NCBI GenBank assembly: GCA_029817715.1
Contig: JARUPY010000290.1
Location: 1,302,001-1,366,000 of the forward strand
Direction of reading: 5' to 3'
Length of the DNA: 64,000 nt
Source: Melastoma dodecandrum
Taxonomy: Eukaryota > Streptophyta > Magnoliopsida > Myrtales > Melastomataceae
Shown here piece by piece: positions 10,563-22,426 of the stretch. Below the pieces are notes generated by a model. That model did not search any database. It worked only from the letters and a program-made list of their open reading frames with translations, and had not been told where the DNA came from. Within the stretch, counting starts at the first letter, position 1. Every line of letters begins with the position of its first letter. The translations under genes and the position numbers were made by a program.

Positions 10563-12192
10563 ATGGAGTACTATAAGGTCCTTGGTTTAACTCCCTCCGC
10601 CACCAAGGACGAGGTCAAGGAGGCCTTCCGCCGCCTCGCCGTCAAGTACCACCCCGACAAGCATTCCCTCTCCTCCCAATCCGTTAGGGATGACGCAACC
10701 CTCCGCTTCAAGCAGGTCTCCGAGGCCTACGATGTACTTGTCGATGATCGCAAGCGTGCCGAATATAATATCCGCCGTAGCAGCGGCGGCGTTGGAGGTA
10801 GGAATTATTACGGGAATACTGGGTTTGGTGGTGGAAGGGGTTCCGGTGGAGGATACGGATACGGATATGGGTACAGTTATCATAAGGGCAGGAGCGAGTC
10901 TCCGCCGCGGGGTTTTGCTTATAGGTTTGAGATCGTGATGCGGTACATGACGACCAGGGCGTTCCTCCTCAATGCCACCTTAGCCAGGTACGACGTTTCA
11001 ACTGATGGACTTGCTTATTCAGAGTTTTGTCTAGGTTTGAGTTGTTTTTGGGGAGACTTTTGTCCATCATGGCAATCGAAGTGATTGTTGTCATTGCTAT
11101 GCAGTGCCTTGTTGGGTGCAGCTGTTGTGATTGATCGGGGCTGGGACACGCTTTGGAAGATGCAGAATTCCGGGGTAGGTAGCATTGCATCGTGCTCGTG
11201 CCATCAATATATCGATTTAGATATCCGTCCTCCTGGTGGGATCGTCCAGTTTCAATTTGCTGTCTGCGATGTTTTCGGATCACGGAATGTTTATCTTAAG
11301 TAGCAACGCTACTGTGCTGTACTTTCTGCTAGGAATTACAGTAGATTCTAATTTGAAGTTTCACCCTATGGAAGTTGTTATAATCGGTCCATTGTGGCCA
11401 TTGGTTTGCTAGATGTTGCATCCTTCTTTAATGTGTTTTTGGTAGGGAATTCCAATGCTTTTGAGGATTTCATTGGATTTTTTTTTTTTGGGGGGGGGGC
11501 GGTTTAGACAGAATTGACATCCATCTGTTTTCTGTGCTTGGGACCATTCATATATGTTAGCTGTGAAAAAGGTTGTAGTGCAGTGCTAACATATTGATTG
11601 TGTTTTGCATTCAAAATAATAGGTGTTATTATAATTCGATTGTCGATTGCAGTTATAGAAGATGACGTGAGGGTTATGTGGGAGGGGTGATGTCTGCAGC
11701 ACTTTGATGCTAATTCATGAACTCCTGTGAACCTGTTTGGTATATCAACTGATTTCCACGTGGTGAAGTCACAAATGGCTTATTTGTTCCAACAAAAAAA
11801 AAAGTTCATCTAGTGTATATGTGAAGTCATGCTGCTGTCGATGTTTAGCATAAGTTGTTCTATTGAGATTCGTGAGAAATTATTTGGGAATGCCCTGGTG
11901 AAAACGCAGTGATCTTATGGAGGAACAAGTTAAAGGATCGTCAATGACTTTGATTGACTCGACTTGTTCGTGTCTCACTGCTTTTTGTCCAAGAAAGTAC
12001 CAGTGATAGGGAGATGATCTGCCGTTTTCTTGAACATTGAAATGCTCCTTTCTATCATTTGATCGGCATTTCTCGTCTCTTTTAGAAGGAAATGGATATT
12101 GATAAGTCATTTCGGATGATTTTCTTCAGAAATCATTTGAAGATGCGATGGAGTCCATTGAGAAGGCCAGATCACAGAACCGCAGGAGGTGA
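10563..12192 (+). CDS. J-domain protein, chaperone DnaJ 72-like
   Basis: Type III J-protein of 185 residues, predicted to stimulate an Hsp70 partner. Exons are 10563-10987, 11105-11174 and 12130-12192; intron 2 is about 955 bases. The J-domain fills residues 1-66 (EYYKVLGLTPSATKDEV, the HPD triad at 30-32 within YHPDKH, then RFKQVSEAYDVL). A Gly/Tyr-rich linker follows (about 72-110). The C-terminal block (TTRAFLLN, a hydrophobic stretch LASALLGAAVVI, then DTLWKMQNSGKSFEDAMESI) matches the DnaJ 72 type of plant J-protein and suggests membrane association. The start is the first ATG of the J-domain frame; the upstream frame opens only at GTG. An AATAAA lies at about 12240, a plausible polyadenylation signal. 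Confidence 0.92.
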
Positions 12193-13180
12193 TGTGCTAG
12201 CTCAACGCATCCTTTTCCCTTGGTGTATGATGGTGTGAAAATAAATACTGCCATGTACAGTTCGTCACAACTACGGGTGGAATTCTTTTGTCTGTTACCA
12301 TCTAATTAGAGGCCTTCATTCTTTTATAACTCTTGTGTGAAAAATAAACACACTCTTCACCTCATCTATCTATTTGTGCTGGCTGAAAAGGGCCTTGTAA
12401 AATGTAAATTTGAAAACCAGATGACATTTGCCATTCCTTGTTCTGGGGAGTTCCTGAGTTGATGGAAGTGTAGTACATCTGCAGATGTTTCCGATCCCGT
12501 CAATGTGTGCTTTATCCGAATCTCATCCAGTAGCATAGATTAAGTGGTCTCCTAAACTGCTGCTGGTCGCCTTCCTTGATCTGTGAACTGCTTTTTCTCT
12601 TAGATGCATTGTTACATACAAAAAAAAAATGAAAAAGAAAGAAAGAAAATGAAACTGAATCCGAAGGTTTTGTGTAAGGATGTTGTTGAGAGCCACGAAA
12701 CCCCTCATTTGTTTTAGAGGTTTATCACAGACAGCTAGACAAAATTCTTAAACTAATGCTTTTTGACAGAGAAGCAAAAAGAAGAGGTGGGCTGGGCAAA
12801 TGAATGACTCACGAGGATATGTAATCATGGCTCCCAACACACTGCGCACACACGCAGGAGGGCAAAAGACCACCTTTGGTTTAGTATTAATCATTTAATT
12901 AATCACAATAAAAAAATAATGTTACTCATTGATTAAAAAATTGTAATCAACTGCTGGTTGAGTATAGACCGTGGATATGTCGGGTTGCTGTGTGTCTGTG
13001 TCGTCACCCGACCGCCTCGCAATAGCAATGGCGCAACGGTAAATGGCGGCGGCAGCAGTTGGTCGTCATCAGTTGCAATAAAATACATCAACTGCCGAGC
13101 TTGTCCGAAATTTGACATTTGCAAGAGCATATTTATACTTGGGCGGATTTTGGGTCCGCGTCCCCACCCGCCGGTATGAA
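12193..13180. other. 3' flank and intergenic space
   Basis: This stretch holds the 3' UTR of the J-protein gene (AATAAA near 12240; ATAAACAC near 12342) and then AT-rich spacer. No coding frame is convincing. Short ORFs on both strands between 12933 and 13453 overlap the promoter and 5' UTR of the next gene. Confidence 0.5.
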
Positions 13181-13848
13181 ATGGTAAAAGTTGGGGAATG
13201 GAAAAGGAAAGGATGCATCTTTTGTTCGCTTTTTCTCAATTTCTCTCTTCTCTCGCTCTCTCTCTGTCCGTCTCTCTCTTCTTTTCGTGCCGACCCATCT
13301 CTCGGATTCGTGGCTTTCTTTCTTGCTGTTTCCTCCTCTGTCAATTTTGATGCCAAAAAGCAGACCCAGAAGCACTGCTTTCTTTTCCCGCACTTGTGTG
13401 GGTGTGTGTGTTTTGTGCCTATGTGTCTTCTGATTTGCTCTCTGAAGATTTGAGTATTTGGGTTTGCTGAATCACGTTTCGATCGGTCTGATCCGAGTAA
13501 AGGACTTGGGGGGGGGGGGGGGGGGGGGGTGAGTGTTTTTCCTTTTTTCCCCTCCTTTTCTGGGCATCGTTCATTCGCTTATTGATGCATGCGGTGATCT
13601 TAGAAAATCTGAACTTTTAACTGACTCGTGAGTGGGATATTTTTCTTTTTGCAGCTATTGGGACCCTTTTCGGTGGTATTGTGATCATCTTCGTTGGTTT
13701 TGATTTGTTTGTCCCCCAGTTTAGGTATGTGCTAGAAACTGCTTTCACGTTGGATATGTTCAGTTAATTGTGCCACTTTGCGTAGATCTAATATGTGATT
13801 ATTTGTTCAGGGTGTTGTTCGCTTGGTCTGGCAACAGGGATTCGAATC
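13181..13848 (+). promoter_or_regulatory. Promoter and intron-containing 5' leader of the large acidic protein gene
   Basis: A CT-rich tract (about 13235-13285, CTCTCTCTGT-type) suggests an initiator region. A run of 22 G residues (13508-13529) is followed directly by TGAGTG, so the last G makes a consensus GTGAGT donor. Acceptors lie at about 13650 (TTTTTGCAG) and 13810 (TTTGTTCAG), with a short leader exon between about 13651 and 13722 ending in TTTAG and GTATGT. Leader introns with these borders are inference. Confidence 0.5.
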
Positions 13849-16800
13849 ATGGGGGTCGGTTTTAAAATTAGAAGGTTGTTAGTGGTATTGGTCAGAGGAG
13901 GGTATGGCTCAGTGCGCAATCATCCACTCCTCGTGGGCATGGCCTGCTGGTTATTTTTGCTGTACAGATCATCCCCTTGGTTGTTCTCCCTCTTGGTTTC
14001 AGCGTCACCTGTTCTGGTGTCCACCGCGCTCCTCCTTGGCACGCTTTTGAGTTTTGGTCAGCCTAACATTCCCGAAATCAAAGGGGAAGAAGGGGCATTT
14101 AGTCACGAGACTGTTCCTCTTAAGACAGGTCTTTGTGAAAGGGCTTCTGTTGTCGCAGAAATTGAGGATTGCTCTTCGGAGAGTCTTCCGTGTGAGAAGA
14201 AAAAGGAACCAGAGGAACGTGTTGTCGATGGAGGGATTAGGGGTGATGGTGCAGACCAGGTGATTGAGAAGGATGAAGGCTTGCTTGAAAATGTTTGGCC
14301 TGTGGAGGATACTTCTAGGGATATTCAGTTTGGCAGAACTGTATTGAAGGAAGATGTTACAGAAAAATCTGAGGAGGAGGAGGAGAATGGCTTTAGCATC
14401 CATGACGAGAAGATTGGTATTGAAGGCATGTCTTGGAGCCACGAGGACAGGGAGAACCAGTATAGGTTGATAGAAGAAGAAGTTTATCACACTATTGAAG
14501 TGGAAAATGGAAAAAATGAAAGAGAGGGTTCAGATGATCATCTGGAAACTCAGTCGGAGTCCAAATGGAAGGAGCTTGATCAGGGTGATGATGATGAGGG
14601 TGATAATGAGGATGATGTGTCGATGGATTCTGGTTCTGAACATGCCGAAAGCTCGTCGCCAGATGCTTCAATGGCTGACATAAGGCCAATGCTTGATGAA
14701 CTTCATCCGCTTTTGGATGAGGAAGAGTTGCTAGTGTCTGCCATGACCCGAGAGAATTCAGATATAGGATCTGAGCATTCTGATGGGAGTAAAAGCGAAA
14801 ATATGGAGTCTGATGATGAAAGCAAGAATGGGGAAGCAGGAAATGATGATGATGATGCAGATGACTTAGAGGAGGAAGAGGAGGCTCAGGGAGGTAAAGA
14901 AGATGAAAGTAAAACAGCCATCACTTGGACAGAGGATGACCAGAAGAATATCATGGATCTGGGGACTTTAGAGCTTGAAAGAAATCAGCGGTTAGAAAAC
15001 CTGATTGCCAGGAGACTGGCGAGGAAAAACATGGGACTTTTGGCTGAGAAGAGTCTGATAGACCTTGATTACATCGATCTTCCTTTTAATGTTGCTCATA
15101 TAGCCACAATGAGACAAAACCCCTTCGATGGTGCTGATGATTCCTACAGTAATGTCGGGTTGCCACCTATTCCTGGGTCTGCCCCTTCAGTTTTGCTGAA
15201 AAGACGAAACCCTTTTGATCTTCCTTATGAACCCAATGAAGAAAAGCCAGATCTCAAAGGGGATAGTTTTCAGCAGGAGTTCACAACGCATCATCAAAGA
15301 GATGCAATTTTCCGTAGACATGAGAGTTTCGCAGTGGGGCCATCAAATCTTGGAATGCACAGGAAAGAAAAGCAGGATATGAAGTGGAGGCCTTATTTTG
15401 TGCCTGAACATTTCGTGTCTGACGAATCGAATGAGCATCCTATCCAAAGGCAGTTGAGTGAGGTCACTGACTCCAAGGCGAGCTCAGAGCCTGATACAGA
15501 ATCTGTTGCTTCACTCACAGATCAGGACAACAAAAATACTAATGAGCTGGATTCTTCTAGAGAAGCAGAGTCTGTCTCCTGCTTAGATCATGATTCTCCT
15601 TCTGTTGAGCATGGAACTGAATCTTCAGAAGATTTTAAATCTCCACATGTTGATGAGGTGGAGAAGGATATAAGCCTTCGAGATGAAAAAGTGATTTTGT
15701 TAGGCAATGCAGAAACTCTGGATGAATCTGAGTCCTACTACTCTGAAGCAATGAATGATTCTTTGGACAGTAACTATGCATCTCCATCAACAGCAGATAC
15801 GGTTGAACCTGAGTCCATACAGCTTGCAGAAACTCAGGATGAACCTGAGTCCAGCTACTTTGAAGCAATGAATGCTTCTTTGGACAGTAACACAGACGGA
15901 TCTCCGTCAACAGCAGATTCAGTTGAACCTGAGTTGATGCTGATTACGTCAGGCAGTGCAGGAACTAAGGATGAAACTGAGTCCAGCTACTCTGAAGCAG
16001 TGGATGGTTCTTTGGACAGTAACACAGATGGATCTCCATTAATAGTTAATACAGTTGAACCCAAGTCTATGCTGATTAGGTCAGGCAATGCAGAAACTCA
16101 GGATGAGCCTGATTCAAGCTACTCTGAAGCAAGAAACGCCTCTTTGGCCAGTAACACAGATGGATCTCCATCAACAGCATACACAGTTGACGAGGAAAGC
16201 AGCAGTAAATCAAGTTCTTCCTTCTATTCGGAAGTCAATGAATCAGTTCCTGATGTGAAAAGAGAAGAAAATAGTCGAACTGCAGTTGATGTTGATGCAA
16301 AAAATCACTTTACCAATAAACATGAAGTAGACAGCGTTAACTTAAGCCTTCCAAGAGAGACAGTTGATGATACTCAGCATAATGAACCTGTTTACGACTC
16401 AAGTCCGCCTGCGATTGAAATATTTCATTCTTTCTCTCATTTTCCTTCCCACATGCATGCTGACATGGTTGAAATGGGTCCTGCTCCAGGACTTGTTCAA
16501 AATCAGAGTGTTAAGAATAAAGGAGAGTCCCTCCAGGAAACTGCCCCTGACTATGAGGTGTTTGCATCTTCTTCATTGTTGCAAGATGAAAATGGAAATA
16601 GGTCTGTCAATCAGGAAACAATGGAGATCATTGAAGATCATGTGTTTGAGGCAAATCCTTCCCTGGTGCATGGTGAAACAGTCAACCAATATGGTGCAGT
16701 GACTTCCATTCAGCTTGTGTCAACAAGTTCAAATTCAAGTTCATCTCCTTCATCTGATGAGTCCACTGCGGAAGGCAGAATACATCGGCTAGATTCACAT

Positions 16801-19456
16801 GATGAGCATGGTATTGTTCATTTACCAAGCTCTGATGTTGAAGGTTTCGATGCAGCTGATCATCCTTTGAGTGAACAACAAGATAGCTTCATTTCTCCCA
16901 GTTCCTTGAATGTATTGGAAATTTCCAAGCAGAAGAGACTACCATCCAATGGAATCGAACATGACCCCACTTTTGATGTAGATCTTGGAACTAAAGATGG
17001 AGTTGACTTTGTTGAGGTTGTTACGGCTCAGCAAGGAGGAACACACCCATCTAACACCGATGGATCAGTTCAAGAAGTTATGGAGTTGAACGTCAACAAT
17101 GTGCAGGGAGACATACAGGTGGAGCGGAGTGCATACTCTTCAGAAGGGAACGGAGATGACAACCTTATCCAAGAGGTGGATGTAGATGCAGTTAATCTAC
17201 CTAGCCAAAAGGTGTCATCAAGATTGGAGGAGGTATGCTGGATAACTCTTTTTCCTAGATTTATATGATTGAGACGAAGAAAATGTGCACAGTTTCTTCC
17301 TGTTCCATTAAGGAGTTAAACGTTTTAACTGAATACTTTTGGTGAAAAATCTTTAGTAAATAAAACTTGTCTAGCGAGCTTTCCTCAAGTCCTTTTCTTT
17401 TTCATACTTATTACACTACTACATGGAATATTGGTTGCCTCTTTTACGCCTTAAAAACACTGGAGTTTGGTGATAGGCTTGATTTTCTTACCATTCTACA
17501 GCAGAATGCTGCAATTTTTTCACTCCTCAAAAACCTAAGATGAGTCCTACCAAAAAAAAAAAAAACTAAGATGAGAAAATTATCAGATATTCCTGTTATG
17601 CACAATAATTAGGACAGGGCAGGGACAAAATCGACGTATTTGTGTGCTATCATCTTCTTAGTTATTGGTCTCATTGTTCTCGGTGATCCATAAGATATAA
17701 CTAGGGAATTGCTTTTCACTATTCATTAGTAATGAATCATTAATAAAACATCTCTTAGCCATTAATGATGAGCACTGGTATCAGTAAAAATTTGGCGTTA
17801 ATTATTCTATCAACATTTTTAGGTTATCGGATATTGTGTATGATTGGAAGTAGCTATTGTTGGATTTTTGGCTCCCATTCGCTTTCTTTTCCGTGTTATG
17901 TTTCCTGTAGTTGTTCCTGTCAAATATTATGCTGTTCACCACAAACTGAGGGATTTCAGGACCTTAATCAGGGAAACTCCAGAGTTAAAGAAGAGTTATC
18001 CACTGAAGGAAATGCTGCCAACGAGGATGACACACGTGAAATTCTTGAGAGCGGTGCAACATCTTTATCTGATATCTTAACCACTAGTCCTCATTCAATA
18101 TCCACTTCCGATGGAACCTTTGACTTTGCATCGCCAACTGGTACATTATATTATAGCGACGACTCTGTACGCGGCGTTGGATTTGTTACCCATGATCGAG
18201 TCTTGGAGTATTCTGGACCTATGGAAGAAGCATCTGAAACAGTTGGGGATGTCAGAGTCAGAGAGACCAGTGAGAGGTCTGCAGATGCTGAGCTTGCACC
18301 ACTTGCAATTGATCGTGCTGATGGAACCGACTCACCAAATCGTCCTTCAGATATGGACGAAGCAGGATCGACTGAGGATGCTTCATTGGCCTCTGTGCAG
18401 CTACATAAAGGAGAAGATGCTGATGCCCAGATGGTTTCTGGTTCTAGGAATTCGGACCATGGAGACTTCAAGGATCAGGTGGAGGAAAACTCGGGTTCCT
18501 CTGGAATGAGACATGTAGAGGTTGAGAAAACATCAGATGACGTCGAAGAGTTTTCTCAATTGGGAGATCATTCTAATGGTCTGCCTGTGATGGAAGCTGA
18601 CGAAGTGACTTCTTCCGGTCACGTTCATACGTCCAATGAGGTAGCTTATATTGTCGGAGATACTGAGATGATTGAATCATCTGGTTTAGAGAGTAACTCG
18701 AGCCTACCAGTTCTTGAAGCTAGATCCGTTGAAGATATTGACATTGTCTATGAAAAATTTCGCGGAGGAGCAAATGTGGAGGAGAGAATTCTTCCTAGTT
18801 CTCCTAGTGATAAAACTGGGAAAGATGAAGCACAAAGTGTAGATAAGACGAGTCCTAGCTTGGAGATTGTGGAGCCAAGGTCCCTCGACCATATGGAACA
18901 AATGGCTGCAGATGAAGATGACTGGAAGCCAGATGATAAGCATTCAGATGACAGACTTGCTGAAGATGTAGCTGGCGATGTGAATAGTGCTGCAGAGCCA
19001 ACATATGTGAATGATGCTGAATCTGATTTTACAGAATCTAGAAATGCTTCTTTTGAGAAAGCTGAATCCTCAATAGTACTGGAGAGTACCCCTAGTATGG
19101 CAGTTACCGAGGCAACATCTACAGGAGATACTGAAACTACAAATGGGCGATCACAATCACAAGCAAATGCTGAGGATGAAGTTCATCCTCCTGTCGGCAG
19201 TGATCTGAGCATGGAAGAACTCAGAGGACATGATGGAAATGGTTCGACCACAAAAAATGCTGGATCCAGTGGAACTGTTCGTTTACCTGAAGTGTATACT
19301 GTGGAAGCAGATAAACTGGTGCATGCCAGTACAGCTCCAGCTACTGTTGAAACTGCACAAGAAGTTGCTGCTGATAACGTGAAATACATTGGTGTGGAAC
19401 CGGATCCCCACAAAAGCGACAGTTCCAATGGTCTTTTGTCAGATATTGAAAGGTGA
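13849..19456 (+). CDS. Large acidic membrane-anchored protein of unknown function
   Basis: Exons 13849-17232 and 17960-19456 join in phase 0 into 1626 residues. The N-terminus has hydrophobic segments (about residues 10-16, 27-39 and 43-69), suggesting membrane anchoring; the rest is very acidic and Ser-rich and probably disordered. The one conserved block, about residues 390-495, reads LENLIARRLARKNM, then RQNPFDGADDSYSNVG, LPPIPGSAPSVLLKRRNPFD and EEKPDLKGDSFQQEF. This block marks a plant family usually annotated as uncharacterised or dentin-sialophosphoprotein-like (Arabidopsis At5g17910-type). Residues of about 620-781 form four tandem repeats. The ATG at 13849 is chosen because the frame upstream starts at GTG and crosses a probable acceptor at 13810. 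The second half (exon 2) is low in complexity, so its end is supported only by the open frame. No enzymatic function can be assigned. Confidence 0.87.
15700..16190 (+). repeat. In-frame tandem repeat, four units of about 40 codons
   Basis: Within the large acidic protein, a unit of about 120 bases encoding AETQDEPESSYSEAMNASLD, then SNTDGSPSTADTVEPES, recurs four times. Copies differ by scattered substitutions and by short length changes in multiples of three. It is coding repeat expansion, not a mobile element. Confidence 0.85.
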
Positions 19457-20176
19457 ACCCAGATTATGAAGCAAAGTTATGAAATGTCACAACTCTGCTT
19501 CCTGCCTCAGCTCGGTTCTAGTGCAGGTGACTTGGATAAGAATCGGAAATCTTGCCAGCAGCATGTGAATTTTGGTTGTCAAGTCTGTCGTGTAGGTTTC
19601 GACTGACTTTCTACGGGTGCATTTATACCAAAGTTTGAGCTTGGTGGTCACTATTTGTGTATGCCGCTGTTAGTTGATTCTTTCGATCAGTTGTTTTTCT
19701 GCGAGAGTGGTGTTTTTGCTTGCTTTATTGTACGGGGTCATGCCCAAGCAGCTTGGCGCCCTTCTTTGTTTTCCTGTTTTGGGGGAGGAGATATTCGTTT
19801 GTAAACTACACTGGTGGAGAGCCATGTTAAGGAATGGACATCATGATATGTCTGTGGATTTTGAGGACCGCCATTCTCAATTCTCAACATCTCCCTTGCA
19901 AACTTTAAGAGATTCCTAATCAACAACATTTCACCATTATCCACGGCCTGCAATTGTTAGGAATTCATGAAAAAATAGTGCTAATTCTTGCCAATGGAGA
20001 AAAGTACTTTGTTTGATATGCATTGAAACTACCGAAAGTACTGGAAGGCAAGTTATTAATGAATGCCCCATCTATATCTTTTCAAGCATTCTACAAGTCC
20101 TTCACTGAACTACTGCAAGATGATCACACCCATAGATCACTCCTAAAACCAGCAATTCCATGTGTAGGGAACAGTG
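19457..20176. other. Convergent 3' ends and spacer
   Basis: This is the probable 3' UTR of the plus-strand acidic-protein gene meeting that of the minus-strand COMM gene. Two short ORFs in opposite frames (about 19674-19953) have no protein-like features. Nothing else is seen. Confidence 0.5.
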
Positions 20177-21685
20177 CTACTGCTTTTGCTTCTTCTCCAA
20201 AGGTTGCGCCGATGTCTCATCCTGTCAAAGATGTATGCTACTTTTAAAACTTCAACACAGAATAATCTCCAAAGAAATCAACATAAACTTCTTTAAAACC
20301 AACTCAGCAATGATACGGACAAACAAAGAGAAGTACCACTGTAGAAAATTCTTCAACTATCTGACCCAGTGATTTATACATCTCCTCCACATTTTCTGTT
20401 GTCAACTGAATCTTCACCTCTTTTTCTAGAGGTGGCAAATTTGAGCGATCTTGCAGCTGAAAGGAATACACAATTAAAGACAAAACATTCATCACATATA
20501 TGACAAAGATAGCCCGGAGTCGCTTTTGAGGATGCTCAGAACTCATACGGGACAGACTGACAAGCACAAAACTATGCCAAAGCATCATCAGCTTAGTTAA
20601 GTTGTAGATTTCACCATACAGGACATTGTTTCACCTTGAGGGTCACTAGGGCCACATTGCTCCCCTTCCTTTTTTGTTTCACCAAGGTCCAAGTAATTGA
20701 GCTGATATAAGGAATAGGAGCCTGCTCCAGGAATAAAACCAACCGGAAGAATCTCAACAGTCTATCCTCAAAAGCAATAAACAAAATGATTAACTGTCAA
20801 GCAATTACGGTATCAGCAGCGGCATCTTCATCATGCTGCTTAGACAAGGGAGACGAGTTCAATACAACAGAGTCGACAGCACAAGCCAAAGACGTCCCCT
20901 TGGTTCTGCTGGAAAAACCAAAAACCGGATCATCTTGAAAAGTCCCAGCTGGTGATACTCCACCAGATAGCAGAGAATTTGAGAAGTAGGGGGATAGACT
21001 CGTTTTAACCTCACGGGGAAGTTCTCTCCGCATGCCCATACTCTGCACAAAGTATATGCACGTAGCGGGTACAATCATCACAATGAAGCTAGAAAAGTTG
21101 TACTCGCACAAACTCTAGACGCAAATCACAAATCACCCGCCACACTTGAAACGCACGAAGTCATTGAACCACCACGGAAGCGACAACTCTACCTCCGCTG
21201 CATCCTGAGATCCTAACTGACACAACTGAAATTTCACAGTTGCACGAGTAAAAAAAACATTATTCATCACCTCCTCACGACCCAACTCCTCCTTCCACAG
21301 ACTCACGCCCTTGCGCAAAGACGAGGCCACCGTCTTCGCACAGTGGCTTGGCAGGTCGGGAGAGAACGTCATCATCACATCCGCGTCGTCACAGCCCTCG
21401 TAGACGCATCTCCTAATAAGAGAACGGAGGCACGCCGCCAGCTGCGATCGTTTGCTGACGGGGTGAGATTAACAACCTAAAGATCGAACAGCAACGGGGA
21501 AAGGGGGAGAGGAGGAATTAGATTACGGGTAGGAGTTGGGAAGAGGTGGAGAGGTTGAGGAGGGACTGAAAGTGGGACAGTTGGGGTGGACGGAGGCCGG
21601 TTTTGCGGGTGGACCAGAGGGCGGACAGGAGTTCGTCGATTGTCTCTTGGGTTGCGCTTGCGAGCTTGTGCAGCTCCTCCCCCAT
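20177..21685 (-). CDS. COMM domain-containing protein, six exons
   Basis: Exons on the minus strand: 21685-21527, 21441-21271, 21042-20809, 20721-20635, 20456-20337 and 20221-20177. All join in phase 0 and give 271 residues. The N-terminus is helical (MGEELHKLASATQETIDELL). The COMM-like C-terminus, about residues 189-257, contains ISSITWTLVKQKRKGSNVAL and LEKEVKIQLTTENVEEMYKS; it ends in a Lys/Gln-rich tail (LEKKQKQ). COMM proteins assemble into the Commander/CCC complex, which regulates endosomal recycling and, in animals, NF-kB and cullins. The plant role is little known. The second donor could be at 21271 or further down; 21271 was chosen because the joined protein then resembles plant relatives. 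The first acceptor (after GATCGCAG) was chosen to keep the frame open. The gene is head to head with the CID gene. Confidence 0.78.
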
Positions 21686-21714
21686 TTCCCCCCACACTCC
21701 ACGGTGGACAGGAG

Positions 21715-21790
21715 CATTTCGTTACTATTTACCATTCGTACAAAAATAATTTTTTAAATACGACAATAAATTTTAAAAATTATTTTCGGG
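21715..21790. repeat. Solo MULE-type terminus fragment
   Basis: AAATACGACAATAAATTTT and the bases around it match the left terminus of the element at 29156 (AAATACGATACTAAATTT), in the same orientation. It lies some 30-105 bases upstream of the COMM-gene ATG, so it is probably in that gene's leader or promoter. No partner end or target duplication is present. Confidence 0.5.
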
Positions 21791-22426
21791 CTTAGAAACA
21801 AAACTCCAGAAAACATTGAATTTTATGTGAAATGTGTTTTTGTATAATCAGATGAGTCGTAAGCTATGGAAGGCTTCAATTGAGGCCCAAGATACGGCCC
21901 AATAAAAGGCCCAACTTCGTTTCAATGTGGTCTCCTTCCTTATCTCTCCTCTCCGTCCCTTCTTTCCCCTTTGTCGCACCAAAACCTTTCCACCAACGAG
22001 GTTGGTTAATCGGGCGGGGGGGAAGGAAAAACGAAAACGATAAAACCCAAGAGACAAGCAGAGATCGGCCTTTTCCCCAAGAGCAGCTCGGAAACCTGTC
22101 GAGTCAGTTCCATTGAATCCTTTGGTGGTGAGTAAATTCATTTCTTTTTCCGAATAGATTCTTTCTGTTTTTCTTTTCCCTTTGATTTCTCGAGGTGGGT
22201 CGTTTCATCCAGTTTCTGAGTGTTAATCCTCGAAGCTTCCTTCTACGGTTTTGACTTCTGAGGTCTTAATTTTTCATACCTGGGGCGAAAACCCTCGTTT
22301 TTTTTTTTTCATGCCTGGGAGGAAGTTTCATCTTGTTTGCCTCCTTTTTCTTGAGGTTCTGGGTTTAATTTGTGATGTTATGAGTTTAATGGGTTTGTTC
22401 AGGAAAACGAGGGGATTGGATCGGGG
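21791..22426. promoter_or_regulatory. Shared promoter region and 5' leader of the CID gene
   Basis: About 740 bases separate the start codons of the divergent COMM (minus) and CID (plus) genes. CT-rich sequence at about 21925-21975 (CTTATCTCTCCTCTCC) is a likely transcription start region for the CID gene. A leader intron probably runs from GTGAGTAAATT (about 22128) to the TTGTTCAG acceptor at about 22402. No TATA box is obvious. Confidence 0.45.

Noticed and set aside
13069..13453. Overlapping ORFs on both strands
   Set aside because: They lie in the CT-rich leader and promoter of the next gene and are Ser/Leu or Arg/Glu-rich artefacts.
13795..13848. N-terminal extension of the large acidic protein
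   Set aside because: The frame opens at GTG and crosses a probable leader-intron acceptor; the ATG at 13849 starts the membrane-anchor sequence.
21133..21270. Coding extension of COMM exon 2 (VMNNVFF, then LGSQDAAE)
   Set aside because: The frame stays open, but splicing at 21271 gives a protein closer to plant relatives. A transcript could overturn this.
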